This document shows positions 30,714 through 39,630 of a stretch of DNA of 64,000 nt, in pieces (positions within the stretch are counted from its first letter, which is position 1; every line of letters begins with the position of its first letter). Source of the stretch: Klebsiella quasivariicola (lineage in GTDB: Bacteria; Pseudomonadota; Gammaproteobacteria; Enterobacterales; Enterobacteriaceae); contig NZ_CP022823.1 of the NCBI RefSeq assembly GCF_002269255.1, forward strand, positions 4,836,001 to 4,900,000, given 5' to 3'. The position numbers and the translations under genes were made by a program. The notes under the pieces are model-generated. The model worked only from the letters and a program-made list of their open reading frames with translations, was not told the origin of the DNA and did not search any database.

Positions 30714-31930
30714 CCGATCCCGTCTTTGCGCTTGAACCCGATGTGCCGCGCAACGTGCGGCTCGCGCGCTGGCTGCTCTTTCGTCTGTTGAGCGGCCTCC
30801 GCGAAGGCTCGCTCACCGTGCGCGAAGGGGCGCAGACTTTTCATTTTGGCGACCCCGCCGCCGCGCTGCGCGCCGAGGCGCGGGTCTGCACGCCGGAGGT
30901 GTACTGGCGTCTGCTGACCGGCGGCAGCCTGGCGGCGGCCGAGGCCTGGATGGACGGCGACTGGGAGAGCCACCAGCTGACGGCGCTGCTGCAGATCCTC
31001 GCGCGCAACGGTGAGGTGCTGGGGCGTCTGGAGCGCGGCTTTCGTCTGCTGGGCAAGCCCGTCGCCCGCCTGCGCCACTGGACCCGCCGCAACACCCGCG
31101 CCCAGGCGCGGGAGAACATCGCCGCCCATTACGACCTCGGCAACGAATTTTATGCCTACTTTCTGGATGACGACCTGCTCTACTCCAGCGCGCTGTTTAC
31201 CGACGACCAGCAGGATCTGACCCAGGCCCAGCGGGCCAAGATGGCGCGCCTGTGCGACCAGCTGGCGCTCACTCCCGGCGATCATCTGCTGGAGATTGGC
31301 ACCGGCTGGGGGGCGCTGGCCGAGTACGCCGCCCGCCATTACGGCTGCCGGGTCACCACCACCACCCTTTCCCGGGAGCAGCACCGCTGGGCTACCGAGC
31401 GCATGGCCCGCGCCGGGCTGCAGGATCGCGTCGAAGTGCTGCTCTGCGACTACCGCGATCTGCGCGGCGAGTACGACAAACTGGTGTCGGTGGAGATGAT
31501 TGAGGCGGTGGGCCAGCGCTACCTCCCGGCCTTCTTCCGCACCTGCCAGGCGCGCCTGCGCCCGGGCGGCAGAATGGCCCTGCAGGCGATCACCATCCAG
31601 GATCAGCGCTATCGCGACTACAGCAAAAGCGTCGATTTTATCCAGCGCTACATCTTCCCCGGCGGCTTTTTGCCCAGCATCACGGCAATGAGCGAGCTGA
31701 TGACCCGCCATACCGATTTTGTGGTGCGCAACCTGTTCGACATGGGCCCGGATTACGCCCGCACCCTGGCGCACTGGCGGCAGCGTTTTACCCACGCCTG
31801 GCAGGATATTGAAAAACTCGGCTTTGATGAGCGCTTCCGCCGGATGTGGCTCTACTACTTCGGCTACTGCGAAGCCGGATTTAACGCCCGCACCATCAGC
31901 GTGGTGCAGCTCACCGCGGAGCGGGTATGA
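30710..31930 (+). CDS. Cyclopropane-fatty-acid-synthase-like methyltransferase with altered active site
   Basis: This 406-residue SAM-dependent lipid methyltransferase has the SAM loop LEIGTGWG (194-201) and overall CFA-synthase layout. Compared with E. coli Cfa as remembered, the Cys of the YSC segment (C139) is Ser (LLYSSALF, S160) and the His of LHTIG (H266) is Gln (LQAITI), whereas the Glu of the FEHVG segment is kept (MIEAVG). Those Cys and His residues help hold the bicarbonate base needed for ring closure. I infer methylation without cyclopropane formation, as in UfaM-type enzymes that begin furan or branched fatty-acid synthesis on cis-vaccenyl chains. It overlaps both neighbours by four bases. 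Confidence 0.85.
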   Translation: MTDPVFALEPDVPRNVRLARWLLFRLLSGLREGSLTVREGAQTFHFGDPAAALRAEARVCTPEVYWRLLTGGSLAAAEAWMDGDWESHQLTALLQILARNGEVLGRLERGFRLLGKPVARLRHWTRRNTRAQARENIAAHYDLGNEFYAYFLDDDLLYSSALFTDDQQDLTQAQRAKMARLCDQLALTPGDHLLEIGTGWGALAEYAARHYGCRVTTTTLSREQHRWATERMARAGLQDRVEVLLCDYRDLRGEYDKLVSVEMIEAVGQRYLPAFFRTCQARLRPGGRMALQAITIQDQRYRDYSKSVDFIQRYIFPGGFLPSITAMSELMTRHTDFVVRNLFDMGPDYARTLAHWRQRFTHAWQDIEKLGFDERFRRMWLYYFGYCEAGFNARTISVVQLTAERV

Positions 31931-32412
31931 CACGCCCGGCGCAGCACCTGCTGATGGCCCTCGCGTTCGATGTTTACTGGACGCTGGTGGTGATGTTGCG
32001 CGAGCGCGGCCTGCTGATCTGGCTGACGCTGGCCATTTTCGCCTGGTTGCGGTTGCCGGCGGCCAGTCGTCCGCCCGCCCTGCTGTTGGCCGCGGCGGGC
32101 TGCGGCCTGGACGCCTGCTGGGCGCTGGCGGGGCTGATCGATTTTCGCGGCGACAGCCTGCTGCCCCTGTGGATGGTGGCCCTGTGGCTGATGTTCGCCG
32201 TCGTCTGGACCCGACTGACCCGCACCACGACGCTTCCCGGCTGGGTGCTGGCCACGGCCGCCACCGTCGGCGGCCCGGTGGCCTACCTGATCGGCGCTCG
32301 CCTCGGAGCCATGACCCTGCTGGTGCCGATGGCGCTTGCCGTGGCCGCCATGGCCTGCGGCTGGCTGGTGCTCATGCTGTTATTCCATCTGGGGATGGGG
32401 AGGCGAAAATGA
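31927..32412 (+). CDS. DUF2878 membrane protein
   Basis: The 161-residue protein has about five membrane segments and the DUF2878 pattern: an N-terminal MALAFDVYWTLVVM, GCGLDACWALAGLIDF, LPLWMVALWLMFA and GGPVAYLIGARLGAM. It is found almost only in clusters with CFA-like, DUF1365 and DUF3833 genes. The function is unknown; it may help move or present the modified lipid. Four-base overlaps at both ends. Confidence 0.83.
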   Translation: MTRPAQHLLMALAFDVYWTLVVMLRERGLLIWLTLAIFAWLRLPAASRPPALLLAAAGCGLDACWALAGLIDFRGDSLLPLWMVALWLMFAVVWTRLTRTTTLPGWVLATAATVGGPVAYLIGARLGAMTLLVPMALAVAAMACGWLVLMLLFHLGMGRRK

Positions 32413-32933
32413 GATTCGCGCTGTTACTGCTGTGGCTGACCGCCCTCGCCCCGGCGGCCCACGCCGCCGACTGGCTGACGTGGCGTCGCGTCGGCGAGGC
32501 GACCCTCACCTGGGGGCCATTCACCGTCTATCACTCGCAGCTGCGCACGCCCAATGGCCGGTATGACGGCCCGCAACAGGATCGGGCGCTGATCATCACC
32601 TACCGGCGCGACATCGATCGCGACGCGCTGGTGGAGGCCACCCGCGACCAGTGGCAGGCGCAGGGCATTCTGCAGCAGGAGCCGCGCAGCGAAGCCTGGC
32701 TGCGCATGCTGCAGGGGATCTGGCCGGACGTCGCGCCGGGCACTCAGCTGGCGTTCGTGGTCAGCGGCAGCGAGGGACAGTTCTGGTACCGCGCCAGCGC
32801 CGCACAGACCGCCTTTACCCCGCTCGGCCCTCGCCAGTCGGCGGCGTTCAGCACCCGCTTTCTCGCCATCTGGCTCGATCCGCGCACCACTTATCCCGAA
32901 CTGCGTCAGCAGTTGATCGGAGGTACACCATGA
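32409..32933 (+). CDS. Chalcone-isomerase-like exported protein
   Basis: The 174-residue protein starts with a signal peptide (MRFALLLLWLTALAPAAHA) and matches the bacterial chalcone-isomerase-like domain (WRRVGEATLTWGPFTVYHSQLRT, and FWYRASAAQTAFTPLGP further on; cited in part). Plant relatives include fatty-acid-binding proteins, so a lipid-binding periplasmic role is reasonable. Start at 32409, overlapping the DUF2878 stop. Confidence 0.8.
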   Translation: MRFALLLLWLTALAPAAHAADWLTWRRVGEATLTWGPFTVYHSQLRTPNGRYDGPQQDRALIITYRRDIDRDALVEATRDQWQAQGILQQEPRSEAWLRMLQGIWPDVAPGTQLAFVVSGSEGQFWYRASAAQTAFTPLGPRQSAAFSTRFLAIWLDPRTTYPELRQQLIGGTP

Positions 32934-33481
32934 AACGCACTCTGACCCTTGGCCTGGCGCTGCTGATGCTGATCCTCGCCGGCTGCAGCACCGAGGTCAC
33001 GGAGTACCGGCAGCAGCAGCCCGCCCTCGACATCTTTCACTATTTTCAGGGGCGAACCGAGGCGTGGGGGATGGTGCAGGATCGCAGCGGCAAGCAGCTG
33101 CGCCGCTTCCATGTTGAGATCGATGGCGACGTCGTCGGCGACACCCTGACCCTCCATGAGCGCTTTGTCTATGACGACGGCGAGAAGCAGCAGCGGGTAT
33201 GGCGCATTCGCCGCACCGGCGATAACCGTTATCAGGGCACCGCCGGGGACATCGAAGGCGTGGCCAGCGGCCAGGCGGCAGGCAATGCCTTTCACTGGCG
33301 CTACAGCATGAACGTCGAAGCCAGCGGCAGCCGGTGGCTGCTGCACTTTGACGACTGGATGTTCCTGCAGGACGGCAGCCATTTGTTTAACAAAACCGAG
33401 ATGAAGAAATTCGGCATTACGGTCGCCACCGTGACCCTTTTCTTTACCCGAACCACAGCAGAAGAGAGGACAGCGCCATGA
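32930..33481 (+). CDS. DUF3833 lipoprotein
   Basis: The 183-residue protein has a lipoprotein signal (LLMLILAGCSTEV, Cys at about 19) and DUF3833 features: DIFHYFQGRTEAWGMVQDR, LHERFVYDDGEKQQRVWRI and HFDDWMFLQDG, with NKTEMKKFGI near the end. It is probably anchored to the outer or inner membrane facing the periplasm. It is a constant companion of the DUF2878/chalcone-isomerase-like pair and so presumably part of the same lipid system. GGAGG lies before the ATG. Confidence 0.83.
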   Translation: MKRTLTLGLALLMLILAGCSTEVTEYRQQQPALDIFHYFQGRTEAWGMVQDRSGKQLRRFHVEIDGDVVGDTLTLHERFVYDDGEKQQRVWRIRRTGDNRYQGTAGDIEGVASGQAAGNAFHWRYSMNVEASGSRWLLHFDDWMFLQDGSHLFNKTEMKKFGITVATVTLFFTRTTAEERTAP

Positions 33482-34437
33482 ACACGCAACCTGTCATTGG
33501 GATCAGCGGATGTTTAACCGGCTCAGCCGTGCGATTCGACGGCGGGCATAAGCGTATGGGCTTTGTGATGGATGAGCTCGCGCAGTGGGTGGCGTTTAAA
33601 CCCGTCTGCCCGGAGATGGCGATCGGTCTGCCCGTTCCCCGCCCGGCGCTCCGCCTGGTGCAGACCCCGGTCGGGGAGATCCGCATGCGCTTCAGCCACG
33701 CCCCGCACGAGGATGTGACGGAGAAGATGGCTGATTTCGCCAGCGCCCACCTCGCAACCCTGGGCGAGCTGTCGGGCTTTATCGTCTGCGCCAAATCGCC
33801 GAGCTGCGGAATGGAGCGCGTGCGGTTGTACGATGAAAAAGGCAATCGCGGGCGTAAGGAAGGCGTGGGGCTGTTTACCGGCGCCCTGATGGCGCGCTAC
33901 CCGTGGCTGCCGGTGGAAGAGGATGGCCGGCTGCACGATCCGCTGCTGCGGGAGAATTTTGTTGAGCGCGTTTTCGCCCTGCATGAACTCAACGCCCTGC
34001 GCGCCCGCGGCCTGACGCGCCACAGCCTGCTGGCCTTTCACAGCCGCTACAAGCTGCAGCTGCTGGCTCACCACCAGGCGGGCTACCGGGAGATCGGCCC
34101 GTTCGTCGCCTCGCTGCATGAATGGGAGGATCTGGAGGCGTTCTTCGAGGTCTACCGCGAGAAGCTGATGGCGATCCTCAAGCGGCCCGCCTCGCGGAAA
34201 AACCACACCAACGTGCTGATGCATATTCAGGGTTATTTCCGCGACCAGCTCAACAGCCGCCAGCGCGGCGAGCTGCGGGAGGTGATCCTCAACTATCGCG
34301 CCGGGTTGCTGCCGATCCTCGCCCCGCTGACGCTGCTTAAGCACTATCTGGCCGAGTATCCGGATCGCTACCTGCAGGCGCAGAACTATTTTGACCCCTA
34401 CCCGCAGGATCTGGCCCTGCGCCTGACGGTGAACTGA
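33478..34437 (+). CDS. DUF523-DUF1722 protein (YbgA-like with extra N-terminal domain)
   Basis: The 319-residue protein has an N-terminal DUF523 domain (GISGCLTGSAVRFDGGHK, VCPEMAIGLPVPRP, CAKSPSCGMERV, with conserved cysteines) and a C-terminal DUF1722 domain (FHSRYKLQLLAHHQAGYREIG, YFRDQLNSRQR; cited in part). In E. coli the DUF1722 protein YbgA precedes the photolyase gene phr, and in LitR-type clusters the two-domain version sits beside photolyase. Here no photolyase follows; a repeat region and a porin gene do. It overlaps the DUF3833 gene by four bases and closes the operon. The Cys residues could bind metal or thiouracil-like ligands. Confidence 0.85.
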   Translation: MNTQPVIGISGCLTGSAVRFDGGHKRMGFVMDELAQWVAFKPVCPEMAIGLPVPRPALRLVQTPVGEIRMRFSHAPHEDVTEKMADFASAHLATLGELSGFIVCAKSPSCGMERVRLYDEKGNRGRKEGVGLFTGALMARYPWLPVEEDGRLHDPLLRENFVERVFALHELNALRARGLTRHSLLAFHSRYKLQLLAHHQAGYREIGPFVASLHEWEDLEAFFEVYREKLMAILKRPASRKNHTNVLMHIQGYFRDQLNSRQRGELREVILNYRAGLLPILAPLTLLKHYLAEYPDRYLQAQNYFDPYPQDLALRLTVN

Positions 34438-34454
34438 GGGAACCTGGGCCAGTT

Positions 34455-34659
34455 GCCCGGCGGCGCTGCGCTTGCGCGGGCCTACGTGTGTGAGCCTGCG
34501 GGAAGGAACGTAGGCCGGATAAGGCATTGATGCCGCCATCCGGCACTACCTCAGGTACGGCACCTGACCGCCCGGCGGCGCTGCGCTTGCGCGGGCCTAC
34601 GTTGTGTGAGCCTGCGGGAAGGAACGTAGGCCGGATAAGGCGTCAGCCGCCATCCGGCA
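34455..34659. repeat. REP/BIME-type repeat pair
   Basis: Two direct copies of a roughly 90-base unit lie at 34455-34544 and 34570-34659. Each contains GCGGGCCTACG and CGTAGGCCGGATAAGG, which are inverted relative to one another, and ends with a CCGCCATCCGGCA motif typical of enterobacterial REP sequences. A third, different palindrome (CCCGGCTAAGCG ... CGCCAGCCGGG) follows at about 34683-34710. Such arrays end operons and stabilise or terminate RNA. No gene is present between 34438 and 34734. Confidence 0.8.
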
Positions 34660-34734
34660 TAAATGGAGCGCACCAGTCGTAGCCCGGCTAAGCGTAGCGC
34701 CAGCCGGGAACGCGCCTGCGACAACGTTATCGCA

Positions 34735-36117
34735 TCAGAACCACGCCTCAAACATCCCGCCGACGTTCAGCGAATCCAGCTGCTGGTCTTTGGTGTTGTT
34801 GACCTTCGCGGTATGCTCGTTGTCCACCTGACCACCGGTCACGTAGAAACGCAGCATCGGACGGAACTCTGGCCCCATGCCGATGGCGATGTTCTGCGAC
34901 AGCGTCAGCTTCCAGCCGTGGTTATCCCCGCCCTGGTCGTAATCCACGCGCTGGTAGCCCGCTTCCAGCCAGGTGGAGTGCACGTCGTTCCAGAAGTACA
35001 TCGGCCGGACGATGGCGCCGTAGTTTTTACGGTTGTCGGTGTTGTCCTTGCCGTTGTCGTAGTCGTGGAAGGCCAGCAGGTATTCGATCTGCGCCTGCTG
35101 GGTGAACTTATGGCTGCCCTCGAAGCTGGCGTAGACCGTGGTCAGGTCGTCGGTTTTGTTGTAGACGCTGTTATCCGAGTTGTCGGAGTAGCGCAGGATC
35201 ACCTTGTTCACTCCGCTGTCGTTGGTGTGGCTCAGCACCAGCCCGCCCTGCCAGGCTTCGAGGCGGGCGTCGCTGTCCACCGCCTTCGAGTCAAAGCCGT
35301 AGTTGGCGTACACCTCGACGTCGATCGGCCCGGCTTTGATGTTGTGGGTTTTGGTGGTCAGCGCGTAGTGGCCGTTGTCGCCGGTGTCGGAGCTGCCGGT
35401 ACAGGTGATGCGCGACGGGTTAGTCTCGTCGGCCATCACTTCCGGGCTACAGGATTTCACCTGCGACACCGCCGCCACGTCAAACTGCACGCCGCCGATA
35501 TCAAAGTTCTTCACCCCGGCGCCCTGGCCGTCGTGGTTCATCCAGAAGTAGTCGTTGATCCCCTGTTGCGGACGCTGGTGGAAGTCGCGACCGGCCCACA
35601 GATAGGCGTTGGGGTTGGATTCCAGCACGTTGGTGACGCCGACGTAGGCCTTCTTCAGGTTAACTTCATCGCTCCAGTGGTCGAACATCACGTTGAGATC
35701 CCAGATAGCCCCCTGCGCGCTTTTGAAGGCCTTGCTGATCTGGAATTCACCGCCGTTGCTTTCGTTGCCCAGACGGCCGATCGCTGAGGCGCCGTTATAG
35801 GAGCCGTCGACGCCGACATATTTCTGGTCGCCGGTCTGGAAGTGGGCGCCATAGCGGGCATAGCCGCTGAACTTGAGGCCGAACGGAATGGCCATATCCG
35901 GCGAGGCGGCGGTGGTCTGCGGGTTGGTGATCACGTCGACCTTTTTGTCGGCCGCGGCGTCGATTTTCGCCTGGCGGTCGGCCAGCGCTTTATCAACGGC
36001 TTTGGCGACGATGGCGTCGATCTGTTCCTGCGTAAATTCTTGGGCCATTACAGAGGTAAGCGGAAAAAACGCGGCGATAACCGCCATAGTTAATGGAAGC
36101 TTTTTTATCATTGTCAT
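34735..36117 (-). CDS. LamB/ScrY-type carbohydrate porin
   Basis: The 460-residue outer-membrane protein has a signal peptide (cleavage near SVMAQEF), an N-terminal polar, helical segment (about residues 25-65, as in ScrY), then a maltoporin-type beta barrel beginning GLKFSGYARYGAHF and ending with the C-terminal aromatic FEAWF. Internal marks include IGRLGNE and YLWAGRDFHQR. The position downstream of xylA and opposite a xyloside symporter and xylosidase suggests that it admits xylosides or xylo-oligosaccharides. The start could also be the ATG two codons later. Promoter and regulation are not clear from the 270 bases upstream. Confidence 0.88.
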   Translation of the reverse strand: MTMIKKLPLTMAVIAAFFPLTSVMAQEFTQEQIDAIVAKAVDKALADRQAKIDAAADKKVDVITNPQTTAASPDMAIPFGLKFSGYARYGAHFQTGDQKYVGVDGSYNGASAIGRLGNESNGGEFQISKAFKSAQGAIWDLNVMFDHWSDEVNLKKAYVGVTNVLESNPNAYLWAGRDFHQRPQQGINDYFWMNHDGQGAGVKNFDIGGVQFDVAAVSQVKSCSPEVMADETNPSRITCTGSSDTGDNGHYALTTKTHNIKAGPIDVEVYANYGFDSKAVDSDARLEAWQGGLVLSHTNDSGVNKVILRYSDNSDNSVYNKTDDLTTVYASFEGSHKFTQQAQIEYLLAFHDYDNGKDNTDNRKNYGAIVRPMYFWNDVHSTWLEAGYQRVDYDQGGDNHGWKLTLSQNIAIGMGPEFRPMLRFYVTGGQVDNEHTAKVNNTKDQQLDSLNVGGMFEAWF

Positions 36118-36386
36118 GAGTTTCTCAATATAGGTTAATTTTATTCAGACAATAACCAGCCTATTCTGAGCTGACAGAATATGTCGCTATCATCAGAACA
36201 AGTTATTTTTTATTTTGCACGATCACAGAGGCATTACACAATTATCGCTACTTTCCCTCCTTCACTGATATTAAACAGATGGTCTTTAGGCACTGACAAA
36301 AAATACAGCGCGAACAAATAAATGCTATTTTCCGGCAGCGGACAGACGGCGTAATACATGCCCCCGCAGGGGCATGTCAGCAAAAT
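36118..36386. other. Spacer between xylA and the porin gene, with hairpin
   Basis: A perfect inverted repeat CATGCCCC-CGCA-GGGGCATG (36357-36376) lies just past the xylA stop and could slow or end transcription, but no T-run follows on the minus strand. Closer to the porin, GCACGATCACAGAGG suggests half of a CRP site. The remainder is AT-rich leader for the porin. Confidence 0.5.
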
Positions 36387-37706
<1,320 letters not shown>

Positions 37707-38117
37707 GATGAACTCCGAAATTGAGAAACAGGAAAATTAACAACTGTGACACATCGTGTATTCTCATCGTCGGTTGCTCAATTACGTTATTTCACTCGGC
37801 GATTGAGAAAATGCTCAAATGTGAGCCATCTCGCAAATAAAACTATTTTAAATATCTCGCTTCGCGCGCGTATAGAGTACACTTCCTGGGGAATTCAGGT
37901 ATCCATACCAAATTAAAATGCCGGTTTTGTCACATTGTCTGCCTGCCAGAAAATTAGCGGCGGAAAACGGTTAAACGCAGGTGATACAGGCCTTTGCTTC
38001 GAGGATCACAGAAGTAAAAAAACATAATTACGTAATTTAAAAACGTAATAGATTCTTCCTGGTCAACTGTGTCAGAAAGTGTTTCACCTACACAAAACAA
38101 ACCGGAGTCTGCTTAGA
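37707..38117. other. Divergent control region xylA / xyloside symporter
   Basis: This gene-free 411-base AT-rich region must hold both promoters and presumably XylR sites. The clearest element is the CRP-like sequence listed separately. A second partial match, TGTGACACATCGTGTA, lies near 37745-37760. I could not assign XylR half-sites with confidence. Confidence 0.55.
37820..37835. promoter_or_regulatory. CRP-binding site candidate
   Basis: TGTGAGCCATCTCGCA matches the CRP consensus TGTGA-N6-TCACA with one mismatch and has AAA/AAAT flanks. It lies 114 bases from the xylA start and 283 from the symporter start, consistent with glucose repression of xylose genes. Confidence 0.7.
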
Positions 38118-39572
38118 ATGAGTAAAAACATAATGCACAGTCGGCATGATGAATATCATAAATTAACCCGCGGAGAACGAATTGGTTATGGCATGGGCGA
38201 CTTTGCGCAAAACCTGGTTTTCGGCACAATTGGGGGTTTTCTGGCTTTGCATATGCTGACGGTAAATTCCATCAGCACGGCAACGGCAGGCTTTATTTTT
38301 CTTTTTGTCCGCATAATTAACGTGTTTTGGGATCCGATGGTCGGAACCTATGTGGATAAACGAACCTCAAAAGCAGGGAAATATCGTCCCTGGCTGTTAC
38401 GAGCCGGCGTTCCGCTGGTGATCCTGTCGGCATTATTATTCGCGCCGATCCCTGGCGTTAAAGGTTCGGTGGCTTTTGCCTTTATTATTTATCTGGCGCT
38501 GGACCTGGTTTATTCCTTAGTCAATATTCCCTATGGCTCGCTGAATGCGTCGCTGACCCGCGACCCGGAATCGATCGATAAACTGACCAGTACCCGCATG
38601 ATGCTGGCCAACAGCGCCAACCTGCTGGTCTATACCCTGTTCCCGATGTTTGTGCAGATGGCGGCGCCGAAAGATCGCAGCCTGAAGGACACCGGCTTTT
38701 TCGGCCTTAAGCTGAATCTGGGCAACTATACCGATCCGTCGGCGAACTACGCCTGGTTTGGCGTGTACGCCATCTATATGATCATCGGCGCGGTGGCCCT
38801 GTTTATCTGTTATAAATTCACCAAAGAACGCGTTGTCGCGACCGCCGAGCAGACCGCCAACGTCAAAACCACCGATCTTTTCCACGAGCTCAGACATAAC
38901 CGCCCGCTGGTGATCCTCGGCATGTTCTTCATGCTGGCCTTTACCTTCATGTTCTTCATGAACACCGTTAACGGCTTCTTCAACCAGTTCGTCGTCGGCC
39001 ATTCCGAATGGATGGGCGCCGTAGGTCTCGTCGCGTCTATTCCCGGCATCGCCTTCCCGGTGTTCTGGCCGAAACTGAAAAAAATCTTTGGTAAAAAAGG
39101 CTTCTTCCATCTGTTCCTCGCCATGTTCATCGTCGGCGAACTGCTGACCTACGTCTGGTCCCGCGAAGGGATGCACGATGCCCTGTGGCTGGCCTACATC
39201 GCCACCTTTATTAAACAGTGGGGCTTAACCTCTGCCACCGGTTTTATGTGGGCGCTGGTACCGGAAGTTATCGCGTACGGCGAATTAAAATCGGGCAAAC
39301 GCAATGCCGCCATTATCAATGCCATTATGGGACTCTTCTTCAAGATCGGCTTCACCATCGGCGGCGCGATCCCGCTGTGGCTGCTGGCGGTGTATGGATT
39401 TAATGAAAGCGGCGCCGTGCAGAGCGCCAGCGCCATCGACGGGATCATTATGACCGCCGTGTGGATCCCGATCGCGCTGGCCGCTATTTCGATGGTGATT
39501 ATTCAGGTTTATCCCATCTCCGATAAACATGTTACCGACATCAACCGTCAGCTGGATGAGATCCGCGTGTAG
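38118..39572 (+). CDS. xynT: GPH-family xyloside (pentoside)-cation symporter
   Basis: The 484-residue permease of the glycoside-pentoside-hexuronide family resembles E. coli YagG/XynT and MelB. There are twelve predicted helices, with family marks GERIGYGMGDFAQNLVFG near the start, NVFWDPMVGTYVDKRT and YSLVNIPYGSLNASLT. I chose the ATG at 38118 (GGAG upstream) instead of 38079. It should import xylosides with H+ or Na+, feeding the xylosidase encoded 58 bases downstream. Confidence 0.87.
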   Translation: MSKNIMHSRHDEYHKLTRGERIGYGMGDFAQNLVFGTIGGFLALHMLTVNSISTATAGFIFLFVRIINVFWDPMVGTYVDKRTSKAGKYRPWLLRAGVPLVILSALLFAPIPGVKGSVAFAFIIYLALDLVYSLVNIPYGSLNASLTRDPESIDKLTSTRMMLANSANLLVYTLFPMFVQMAAPKDRSLKDTGFFGLKLNLGNYTDPSANYAWFGVYAIYMIIGAVALFICYKFTKERVVATAEQTANVKTTDLFHELRHNRPLVILGMFFMLAFTFMFFMNTVNGFFNQFVVGHSEWMGAVGLVASIPGIAFPVFWPKLKKIFGKKGFFHLFLAMFIVGELLTYVWSREGMHDALWLAYIATFIKQWGLTSATGFMWALVPEVIAYGELKSGKRNAAIINAIMGLFFKIGFTIGGAIPLWLLAVYGFNESGAVQSASAIDGIIMTAVWIPIALAAISMVIIQVYPISDKHVTDINRQLDEIRV

Positions 39573-39630
39573 TTAAAAAAATTATAAATCAGACCGATCC
39601 TTAACTTTCCATTTTAAAAGGTGTAATGAA

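Noticed and set aside
30635..31933. 432-codon open frame opposite the CFA-like gene
   Set aside because: It is a shadow of a gene with clear SAM-binding motifs and matching operon overlaps; the antisense product is low-complexity.
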